Below, piece after piece: positions 1 through 5,507 of a stretch of 7,556 nt of DNA (position 1 is its first letter; every line of letters starts with the position of its first letter). Both the position numbers and the translations under genes were made by a program. Source of the DNA: JACPLA01 sp964602055 (lineage in GTDB: Bacteria > Bacteroidota > Ignavibacteria > UBA10030); NCBI GenBank assembly GCA_964602055.1, contig CAZRPU010000078.1, positions 1 through 7,556 on the forward strand. The letters are read 5' to 3'. Below the pieces are notes generated by a model, which was not told the DNA's origin, searched no databases, and was given only the letters and a program-made list of their open reading frames with translations.

Positions 1-107
1 AAAGTTACTTGTCAGGTTCTTTAATAGTTTTGATTGCGGCTGACGGTGCGGTAGACTTGAAGCATAGGTCTCCGCTCCTATGTAAAAGAACATTCCAACC
101 AGCGGTG
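1..107 (-). ncRNA. Structured non-coding tail after zapA; candidate partial 6S RNA
   Basis: No convincing gene lies here. On the minus strand this stretch has a hairpin with arms at 77-82 and 63-68 (CATAGG/CCTATG) around an 8-nt loop, plus a G.U pair at 83/62. A second inverted repeat (GTTCTTT at 91-85 with AAAGAAC at 22-16) could enclose that hairpin. No U-tract follows either one, so it does not look like an intrinsic terminator. Established knowledge: the ssrS gene for 6S RNA often lies directly downstream of zapA, as in E. coli and many other bacteria. A 6S RNA is about 180 nt and would extend past the window edge. The 6S identity is inferred from position and general structure only; the 5' end is not determined. 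It could instead be an operon 3' UTR. Confidence 0.35.
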
Positions 108-407
108 TTACGCTGTCTCGCCCAGGGACTCCAGGCAATTATCCAGGTAGTTATTCAGTTTGACGATTTCCGTCTCCAAGTGCATCACTGTGTGCTGATT
201 CTGCTCCCGCTCCTTCATAAGGTCCTCAGTGATGTTGAGGGCAGAAAGAACTGCAACCGTCAGTGGCGGCTGCTCGGGGATCTTGTCGTGTATTTTGGTC
301 AACATCGAATCAACATAGGTTGCTATGCGCTTCGTCAGATCCTCGTTTTCTCCCTTCAAGGGATACTCTGAGCCGAATATCTTGACTTTGATGCTCTTAC
401 CGTTCAT
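108..407 (-). CDS. zapA: Cell division protein ZapA
   Basis: A 99-residue protein of usual ZapA length. ZapA binds FtsZ protofilaments at midcell and promotes their bundling in the Z-ring. The N-terminal part (about residues 5-20, IKVKIFGSEYPLKGE) matches the small globular FtsZ-binding domain. A conserved-looking helix (about 50-66, LTVAVLSALNITEDLM) leads into a charged coiled coil (about 67-95) that mediates dimer and tetramer formation. The ATG at 407 is chosen because the family motif begins a few residues later. It has no good Shine-Dalgarno at normal distance; AAGGTG lies about 20 nt upstream and sits better before an in-frame ATT five codons earlier. It follows a ZapB-like gene after 71 nt and is probably the last protein gene of the operon seen here. 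Confidence 0.9.
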   Translation of the reverse strand: MNGKSIKVKIFGSEYPLKGENEDLTKRIATYVDSMLTKIHDKIPEQPPLTVAVLSALNITEDLMKEREQNQHTVMHLETEIVKLNNYLDNCLESLGETA

Positions 408-478
408 ACGATGCTGAATAATGTTTCACCTTGTCTTGGAATGTACCTTGAAGCCGAATCAAATCACGGCAAAGAATC

Positions 479-799
479 TCATAAGCGGGCATTAATCTTC
501 CCGATGAGATCTTTGACCTTTTGAACAAAAGCCTCCTTTTCTTCATGGGTGAACATCGTCGACCCGTTTGACTGATGTTTCAACAGCTCCTGCTCTTTTC
601 CCTGAAGTTCCTTCAACATCTTCTGCCCTTTCAGTTCAAGGTCCTCAACACGCCGGCGTAGCGCTTCGTTGTCGTTCCTTAAACGGAGCAGGATATCCGA
701 CAGCTTGCGAGCCTTTTCCCACAGTTTCTGGATGGACGACTCGAGCTGGTCCCTCTCACCACCACCGGTCACCTCGATGTCTGCATGTGACTCTGGCAA
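479..799 (-). CDS. Small coiled-coil protein, ZapB-like division partner
   Basis: A 106-residue soluble protein starting at TTG. From about residue 18 to 75 it is a charged helix with heptad-like hydrophobic spacing (LESSIQKLWEKARKL, ILLRLRNDNEALRRRVEDL), which indicates a coiled coil. A linker rich in Ser, Asn and Gly is followed by a C-terminal amphipathic helix ending KVKDLIGKINARL. No signal peptide or membrane segment is visible. The TTG start is preferred over an ATG at 847 because AAGGAG sits 7 nt before the TTG, and the ATG would overlap pheT by 25 nt and add a tail unlike a coiled coil. It lies 23 nt after pheT and 71 nt before zapA. That pairing, with the length and coiled coil, suggests a ZapB-type Z-ring factor. 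The function is inferred; coiled-coil resemblance is weak evidence of homology. Confidence 0.75.
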   Translation of the reverse strand: MPESHADIEVTGGGERDQLESSIQKLWEKARKLSDILLRLRNDNEALRRRVEDLELKGQKMLKELQGKEQELLKHQSNGSTMFTHEEKEAFVQKVKDLIGKINARL

Positions 800-806
800 A
801 CCCGAA

Positions 807-812
807 CTCCTT
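807..812 (-). promoter_or_regulatory. Shine-Dalgarno that fixes the TTG start of the ZapB-like gene
   Basis: AAGGAG on the minus strand, followed by a 7-nt spacer and TTG at 799-797. It lies just after the pheT stop (TGA at 825-823), so ribosomes finishing pheT are well placed to reinitiate. No comparable site precedes the upstream ATG at 847. Confidence 0.75.
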
Positions 813-822
813 GATCGTGAAA

Positions 823-3240
823 TCAGGATCGAAGTACAGCCCCGCATCGACTCTGGACAAGCGCGACAATACGGGCTATGATTTCGTTTGCTTCACGATC
901 GGTCAACGTGTGGTCCGTCGGCTGAAACTCAAGAGCATAGGCAAGACTTTTCTTGTCCGCTCCAACCTGCTCGCCGCTGTACAGATCGAACAGGCTCAGG
1001 TTTTTCAAGAACGTGCCACCCGCTTCCCGGATCGCCTGCTCCACTTCATGCTGCGGTAGGTCTCTGGCAACGACAAACGCCAGGTCCCGCGTCGCGCTGG
1101 GGAACTTCGGAAGCGGTGTAAAACGCCCCCGCTTCTCCTGCCGAGCCTGAAGAACATCAACATTGAGCTCGCAAAGGAAAACACCCTGCTCAATGTCAAA
1201 CTTACTGGCGATCTGCTTCGTGAGTGTTCCAAGAAAACCGGCGTAAGTGCCTTGAATTTCAACGTCAATATTGCCGGCACTTAAAGGTTTGGCGTTATCA
1301 TAGTAAATTAAGCGATATTTGTCAAGGAAAAACTTGGAAAGGAGGGACTCAACAGCCCCTTTCAGGTCAAGAAAATCATAAGGACGAGACTGTACGCTGA
1401 AGTGTTGATCTAAGCGGTTCCCTGAAAGAACCAAGAGGAGCCTTCGTTCTTCGGCAAATCCTTCAAGCGAATCAGGAGAATTCCCCGTTCGCTTGTACAC
1501 CTTGCCGAATTCGAACATCCGAATACCTGCCTGGCCATGATTGAAATTCCGTTGAACGACATCAAGTGCTCCCGGGATGAGACTTGGCCGGAGCATCTGC
1601 ATGTCCACACTCACGGGATTCAGTACCTCTACCGGAGTCTCCCCCGTCAACAAAGCGTGCTCTTTCTTCTGAAGGCTGTTTGTGACGATCTCGTTGAAGC
1701 CTGCTCCAATGAGAATTGTCCGTACTTCTTCCTCGATATCGTCTTCTTCCCGCACCGAAGGAAGAGTGACAGTAGCCTGAATTCTTGTCTCTATGTTGTT
1801 GTAACCGAAGATTCTCGCCACCTCTTCAATGAGGTCGATCTCTTCTTCGAGGTCGTTGCGAAATGAAGGCACCAGGGCAAGGAGTGTTCCTGCATTCACT
1901 TTCTTGACTTGAATGCTCAGCCTCCTGAGAAACGCCTGAATCTGGCTTGCCGTCAATTGGGTGCCAAGGACCGCATTCGTCCTGGAGACCCTGAGCTTCA
2001 GCGATTTCGGCTTGTGTTTCCCAGGATAGACATCGACTGCGCCACGGAGGACTTCTCCGCCTGCATGCTCGCGTAGAAGCTGTGCTGCCCGGTTTGCCGC
2101 CATCAGCGTCATTTCCCGATCAACGGACCTCTCAAAGCGCTGCGAAGCATCTGTCGAAAGGCCCAGATACTTTGAAGTCCTGCGGATGCTTGCCGGATCA
2201 AAGTACGCGCTTTCGAGCAGAACGTTCCTTGTGGTGTCACTTATTTCAGTGTTTCCGCCGCCCATGACGCCGGCGATTGCCACGGGACGTTGTGCGTCAC
2301 AGATCATCAGGGTTTTGGAATCAAGTACCCGCTGCTTCCCATCAAGGGTCACAAAGGGCTCCCCCTCCTTGGCCCTGCGAACCACGATGCGCTTCCCTTC
2401 CAGAAGGTCATAGTCGAACGCATGAAGCGGCTGGCCTGTTTCCAGCATGACAAAATTCGTAATGTCAACGATGTTATTGATCGGCCTGACGCCGACCGCC
2501 AGGAGGAAATCCTGAATCCAGGCCGGGGAGGGTTGAACTTTCACATTACGAATGACTTTCGCGACATACCGCGGGCATTGTTTCGGATCATCGATCCGAA
2601 CGGATGCGTGCGAGCGAACAGGCTCTTTGCTTTCCTTGGTCCCGACGGCAAACCGCTTCAACGGCTTCGCCGTTAATGCGCTGACCTCTCGGGCAACTCC
2701 TCTATGACTGAGCCAGTCTCCCCTATTGGCGGTCACTTCAATGTCATAGATGATATCCTGTTTCCTGAGGTAGTGCGCCAGAGGGGTCCCAACCTTCGCA
2801 GAAGAATCCAGAACCGTTATGCCATCCTTATCCTCGCCCAGGCCCAGCTCAAACTCCGAGCAGATCATTCCTGAGGACTCGACACCGCGGATTTTCACTT
2901 TCTGGAGGACAAAAGGCTGTCCGTTGGGATCGTGCTGATTCCTCGGTACTGTTGCACCGACAAGGCCTACCGCTACTTTCTGGCCCTCCTGAACATTGGG
3001 CGCTCCGCAGACGATTTGGAGAGTCTGCGCTCCGACATCAACTTTGCAGAGGGTCAACCGATCGGCATTAGGATGACGCTGTCGCTCCCGGACAAGTCCG
3101 ACAACAAACCCTTCGTAGATTTTGGATTGATCTTCAAAGCGCTCCACCTCCATGCCCAGCATGGAAAGGCCCTCAGCGACCTGAGCCGGTTTAAGGCTGA
3201 TATCGATGTATTGCTCCAACCAACGATGGGAAATGCGCAT
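823..3240 (-). CDS. pheT: Phenylalanine--tRNA ligase, beta subunit
   Basis: An 805-residue, full-length PheRS beta subunit. With PheS it forms the cytoplasmic (alpha-beta)2 enzyme that charges tRNA-Phe; the beta chain carries tRNA-recognition and editing domains. In order: an N-terminal helix region (1-38); an OB-fold tRNA-binding domain (about 40-155, with HPNADRL, VCGAPN and KIRGVESSGMICSEFELGLG); B3/B4 editing domain (about 212-395, including NNIVDITNFVMLETGQPLHAFD); B5 domain with PSFRNDLEEEIDLIEEVARIFGYNN (458-482); the catalytic-like, inactive synthetase fold (about 485-690); and the C-terminal FDX-ACB anticodon-binding domain (about 710-805, starting PKFPSATRDLAFVV). It begins 3 nt after the pheS stop. 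No clear Shine-Dalgarno precedes the ATG, so translational coupling to pheS is likely. The OB-domain loop NQHDPNGQPF resembles Bacteroidota/Ignavibacteria PheT as I recall them. Confidence 0.97.
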   Translation of the reverse strand: MRISHRWLEQYIDISLKPAQVAEGLSMLGMEVERFEDQSKIYEGFVVGLVRERQRHPNADRLTLCKVDVGAQTLQIVCGAPNVQEGQKVAVGLVGATVPRNQHDPNGQPFVLQKVKIRGVESSGMICSEFELGLGEDKDGITVLDSSAKVGTPLAHYLRKQDIIYDIEVTANRGDWLSHRGVAREVSALTAKPLKRFAVGTKESKEPVRSHASVRIDDPKQCPRYVAKVIRNVKVQPSPAWIQDFLLAVGVRPINNIVDITNFVMLETGQPLHAFDYDLLEGKRIVVRRAKEGEPFVTLDGKQRVLDSKTLMICDAQRPVAIAGVMGGGNTEISDTTRNVLLESAYFDPASIRRTSKYLGLSTDASQRFERSVDREMTLMAANRAAQLLREHAGGEVLRGAVDVYPGKHKPKSLKLRVSRTNAVLGTQLTASQIQAFLRRLSIQVKKVNAGTLLALVPSFRNDLEEEIDLIEEVARIFGYNNIETRIQATVTLPSVREEDDIEEEVRTILIGAGFNEIVTNSLQKKEHALLTGETPVEVLNPVSVDMQMLRPSLIPGALDVVQRNFNHGQAGIRMFEFGKVYKRTGNSPDSLEGFAEERRLLLVLSGNRLDQHFSVQSRPYDFLDLKGAVESLLSKFFLDKYRLIYYDNAKPLSAGNIDVEIQGTYAGFLGTLTKQIASKFDIEQGVFLCELNVDVLQARQEKRGRFTPLPKFPSATRDLAFVVARDLPQHEVEQAIREAGGTFLKNLSLFDLYSGEQVGADKKSLAYALEFQPTDHTLTDREANEIIARIVALVQSRCGAVLRS

Positions 3241-3243
3241 GCG

Positions 3244-4254
3244 TTAGAACTGTTTTAAGAAGCGGAGGTCGTTTTCGAAATAGAGTCTGATATCATCGAT
3301 GCCGTGACGGAGCAGAGCCATTCGTTCAATTCCCATTCCAAATGCAAATCCCGTCAAGAGTTCCGGATCGTACCCCACATTCTTCAGAACATGAGGGTGA
3401 ACCATTCCCGAGCCGAGAATTTCCAGCCATCCCGTGTATTTACAGATGGCACAGCCCTTTTGACCGCAAACGAAACATGACACATACATGTCGGCACTGG
3501 GTTCGGTAAAAGGAAAGAATGTCGGCCGAAACTTGTATTGCACAGAGCTTCCATAGTATTGCTTTGCAAAGGATACCAGCGTCCCCTTCAGGTCGCTCAT
3601 GGTCACGTGCTGATCGACGTACAACCCTTCGAGCTGATGAAAGATGACATGACTTCTGGCGCTGATAGCTTCGTTTCTGTACACTCTTCCCGGCATGATG
3701 ACTCTCACCGGGGCCTTATGGGCTTCCATATAACGGATTTGCACAGGGGAAGTGTGGGTACGCAGAAGAATGTTCCTGGAAATGAAGAATGTATCCTGCA
3801 TGTCCCTGGCAGGATGGTGCGGGGGGAAATTCAGCGCCGTAAAATTGTGGAAATCGTCTTCAATATCGGGGCCAGTGGCTATGGAAAACCCCATGCGACC
3901 GAATATCGTTTTCAGTTCTTCGAGGGTCTGGGTAATCGGATGCATTGTTCCGACCGGGTTACCGCGGCCGGGGAGGGAAATGTCGGGTTGATCAGCCTGG
4001 GCAACGGTACCGCCCTGGAGTACGGAATGCCGCTGGTCAAATGCTTCCTGTGCCTGCGACCGAAGCTCATTCAATGCTCTGCCGGCTGCCGGCTTCTGTT
4101 CCGGGCCGACCGACCGCAATTCGTCGAACAATTGTGCGATCATCCCTTTGCGGCCGAGGTATTTGATGCGGAAAGATTCCAAATCGTCCGCGGTTCGCAC
4201 GAGGGCAATTTCATCGGCCAGGGAAGCCTTGATCTTTTCGATTTTTTCAAGCAT
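3244..4254 (-). CDS. pheS: Phenylalanine--tRNA ligase, alpha subunit
   Basis: A 336-residue catalytic subunit of PheRS, a class IIc synthetase that forms Phe-AMP and transfers Phe to tRNA-Phe. Residues 1-85 form the N-terminal coiled-coil arm that contacts tRNA. The catalytic core shows a motif 1 region (about 100-130, with HPI and GFSIATGPDIEDDFHNFTALN), motif 2 (GRVYRNEAISARSHVIFHQLEG, 189-210) and motif 3 (GFAFGMGIERMALLRHGIDDIR, 302-323). Four cysteines at 260, 263, 268 and 271 (CFVCGQKGCAIC) make a CxxC-x4-CxxC insert that could bind a metal; similar inserts occur in some bacterial PheS. The ATG at 4254 is the only sensible start. Its GGAGG is 15 nt away, longer than usual, but a hairpin may shorten the effective distance (see 4260-4277). 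pheT follows after 3 nt. Confidence 0.97.
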   Translation of the reverse strand: MLEKIEKIKASLADEIALVRTADDLESFRIKYLGRKGMIAQLFDELRSVGPEQKPAAGRALNELRSQAQEAFDQRHSVLQGGTVAQADQPDISLPGRGNPVGTMHPITQTLEELKTIFGRMGFSIATGPDIEDDFHNFTALNFPPHHPARDMQDTFFISRNILLRTHTSPVQIRYMEAHKAPVRVIMPGRVYRNEAISARSHVIFHQLEGLYVDQHVTMSDLKGTLVSFAKQYYGSSVQYKFRPTFFPFTEPSADMYVSCFVCGQKGCAICKYTGWLEILGSGMVHPHVLKNVGYDPELLTGFAFGMGIERMALLRHGIDDIRLYFENDLRFLKQF

Positions 4255-4259
4255 GAGCC

Positions 4260-4277
4260 TTCGGTGATTCCTCCGAA
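4260..4277 (-). promoter_or_regulatory. Hairpin holding the pheS Shine-Dalgarno in its loop
   Basis: On the minus strand TTCGG (4277-4273) pairs with CCGAA (4264-4260) around the loop AGGAATCA, with one more possible U.G pair outside. The GGAGG Shine-Dalgarno (4274-4270) straddles the stem and loop. The linear spacing from GGAGG to the pheS ATG is 15 nt; folding removes stem and loop bases and leaves 5 nt between hairpin and ATG. It could modulate pheS initiation, but the effect is inferred. A competing pairing exists between CGGTG (4296-4292) and CACCG (4266-4262). Confidence 0.45.
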
Positions 4278-4283
4278 ATGACG

Positions 4284-4357
4284 AATCTTTCCACCGCGTC
4301 GTTGTTGCATCCTGGTGACCTCAGGCCGCCGGATGGTCTCGCCGCGATGGAAAGATC
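4284..4357 (-). promoter_or_regulatory. Long RNA stem-loop in the rplT-pheS gap
   Basis: The minus-strand arm at 4357-4343 pairs over 15 bp with the arm at 4298-4284 (13 Watson-Crick pairs and two G.U). The core of the stem is CTTTCCA against TGGAAAG. The 44-nt apical region contains a further CATCC/GGATG pairing (4335-4331 with 4312-4308) and a small GGCC/GGTC helix inside it. No U-tract follows, so it is not an ordinary terminator. It starts 4 nt after the rplT stop and ends before the pheS Shine-Dalgarno. Possible roles are an RNase III processing site, a protein-binding site (for example for a ribosomal protein) or a pheS leader element. None is shown by the sequence. Confidence 0.6.
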
Positions 4358-4361
4358 GGGT

Positions 4362-4709
4362 TCAGGCTGAAACGAATTTCACGACTTCCGCGAACGCCTG
4401 CGGGTTGTGAACCGCCAGGTCCGCGAGCAGCTTGCGATTGATCAGAACCTGTTTGCGTTCCATTCCTGTCATAAGGCGTGAGTACGTTGTTCCGTTGATG
4501 CGGGCCGCGGCATTGATGCGCGTAATCCATAATCCCCGGTATTCGCGCTTTTTTGTCTTGCGGTGCCGGTAGGCATGTGACAGGGCCTTGTCGACATGGT
4601 GCTTTGCGACGGTGTAAACCTTGCTGCGCCCGCCCCAGTATCCTTTTGCCTGCTCAAGGACCTTCTTCCGCCTGCGGTGTGATGCAACTTTGTTTTGTGA
4701 ACGTGGCAT
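4362..4709 (-). CDS. rplT: 50S ribosomal protein L20 (bL20)
   Basis: A 115-residue basic protein of standard L20 length. It binds 23S rRNA early and is needed for assembly of the large subunit. The family pattern is clear: MPRSQNKVASHRRRKKVL at the N-terminal extension, AKGYWGGRSKVYTVAK (21-36), then LWITRINAAARINGTTYSRL (60-79), and a C-terminal globular part with VLINRKLLADLAVHNPQAF. The start has AAGGAAA upstream, 9 nt before the ATG, in the 18-nt gap after rpmI. In E. coli and Bacillus L20 represses its own operon by binding the mRNA. No L20-binding leader can be recognised upstream of infC or rpmI here, because those genes abut. Confidence 0.97.
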   Translation of the reverse strand: MPRSQNKVASHRRRKKVLEQAKGYWGGRSKVYTVAKHHVDKALSHAYRHRKTKKREYRGLWITRINAAARINGTTYSRLMTGMERKQVLINRKLLADLAVHNPQAFAEVVKFVSA

Positions 4710-4727
4710 GGCTGCTGTTTCCTTATG

Positions 4728-4922
4728 CTAAACTAAGAGAAATCGTCTGACTTTGTATGCTTCGGTCTTATCGACAAACCCCGGTTTGCGTAAATGGCGT
4801 TTCCGCTTCTTCGTTTTGTGCGTCAGGATGTGCCGTCGAAGCGCTTTCCTGCGCTTGATTTTTCCCGTCGCTGTTACCTTGTAGTGCTTCATCGCACTGC
4901 GCCGGCTTTTCATTTTAGGCAT
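4728..4922 (-). CDS. rpmI: 50S ribosomal protein L35 (bL35)
   Basis: A 64-residue, very basic protein of normal L35 length, a structural component of the large ribosomal subunit. It opens with the family signature MPKMKSRRSAMKHYKVTATG and continues GKIKRRKALRRHILTHKTKKRKR; the tail is EAYKVRRFLLV. The ATG at 4922 is preferred over an in-frame upstream start because MPKMK is the conserved N-terminus and AAGGGAG lies 9 nt before it. The gene overlaps the end of infC by 8 nt in another frame, so it is probably translationally coupled to infC. rplT follows after 18 nt. Confidence 0.96.
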   Translation of the reverse strand: MPKMKSRRSAMKHYKVTATGKIKRRKALRRHILTHKTKKRKRHLRKPGFVDKTEAYKVRRFLLV

Positions 4923-5493
4923 GACTTGCTGCTCCCTTATCGATCTTAGGTTGTTTTTCTTTTTCCGGAGACTTCTTTTTTGTCCTGTCGGCAATGAAGT
5001 AGGCGATCATCTGCCTTCCTTCCATTTTGGGAAATGATTCGACTTTGGCGATGTCGGCAATCCGCTCCGTAAACCGTTCGAGCAGTTCCTTTCCCTGTTC
5101 CTTATAGGTGATTTCCCGCCCCTTGAAGACGACCGTTGCCTTCACTTTATCTCCTTCTTCAAGGAATGCCCTGGCGTGCCTTACTTTGAACTCAAAATCG
5201 TGCGTGTCCGTATTGGGGTGAAACCTGATTTCCTTCACCTGCGTGACGTGCTGGTGTTTTTTCTGGAGTTTTTCCTTCTTCGACAATTCGTACTTGTACT
5301 TGCCGAAATCCATAATCTTGCAGACGGGGGGATCCGCGTTCGGGACAATCTCGATCAGATCAGACCCTTGATCCGCAGCCGCCCGAATGGCGTCCGTCGT
5401 CGACATGAGGCCCAATTGCTGGCCGCTGCTGCCGATGACGCGGACGCGGGCCGCTCTGATTTCCGTATTGATGCGGGCACGTTGTTGTTTGAT
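4915..5493 (-). CDS. infC: Translation initiation factor IF-3, ATC start
   Basis: A 192-residue IF3, which binds the 30S subunit, blocks premature 50S joining and rejects wrong start codons and initiator tRNAs. The N domain (about 5-80) shows RINTEIRAARVRVI, QQLGLMSTTDAIRAAADQGSDLIEI and PPVCKIMDFGKYKYE. The linker and C domain (about 85-172) show KEIRFHPNTDTHDFEFKVRHA and the end of the fold at IAYFIADR. A Lys-rich tail of about 20 residues follows. The start is unusual. The frame is closed by the thrS TAG at 5508-5506, and the first ATG (5406) or TTG (5415) would remove the conserved RINTEIR region. ATC at 5493 keeps the whole N domain and has GGAG 9 nt upstream. E. coli infC uses AUU for autoregulation, so a near-cognate start fits the family. 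The exact codon is inferred. Confidence 0.9.
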   Translation of the reverse strand: MKQQRARINTEIRAARVRVIGSSGQQLGLMSTTDAIRAAADQGSDLIEIVPNADPPVCKIMDFGKYKYELSKKEKLQKKHQHVTQVKEIRFHPNTDTHDFEFKVRHARAFLEEGDKVKATVVFKGREITYKEQGKELLERFTERIADIAKVESFPKMEGRQMIAYFIADRTKKKSPEKEKQPKIDKGAASHA

Positions 5494-5502
5494 AGTCCTG
5501 TT

Positions 5503-5507
5503 CTCCT
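5503..5507 (-). promoter_or_regulatory. Shine-Dalgarno of infC, overlapping the thrS stop
   Basis: AGGAG on the minus strand shares two bases with the thrS TAG stop. A 9-nt spacer leads to ATC at 5493-5491. It is the only good ribosome-binding site near the N-terminus demanded by IF3 conservation, and it supports the non-canonical start. The overlap implies coupling of infC translation to thrS termination. Confidence 0.75.

Noticed and set aside
63..82. The CATAGG/CCTATG hairpin as an intrinsic terminator of the operon.
   Set aside because: No U-tract follows on either strand, and the 8-nt loop with a short stem is weak for a terminator.
9..371. A 120-residue plus-strand frame antisense to zapA.
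   Set aside because: The minus-strand ZapA matches its family over its full length; the plus-strand product does not resemble a known protein.
568..1059. A 163-residue plus-strand frame over the pheT end and the ZapB-like gene.
   Set aside because: It is antisense to the conserved FDX-ACB domain of pheT and to the coiled-coil gene, and its composition looks like a random translation.
3538..4281. A 247-residue open frame on the plus strand.
   Set aside because: It is antisense to pheS, which shows all class II motifs. No ribosome-binding site or family resemblance supports it.
4923..4994. rpmI extended upstream by 24 residues.
   Set aside because: The extension overlaps the infC end further and precedes the conserved MPKMK N-terminus of L35, which has its own good Shine-Dalgarno.
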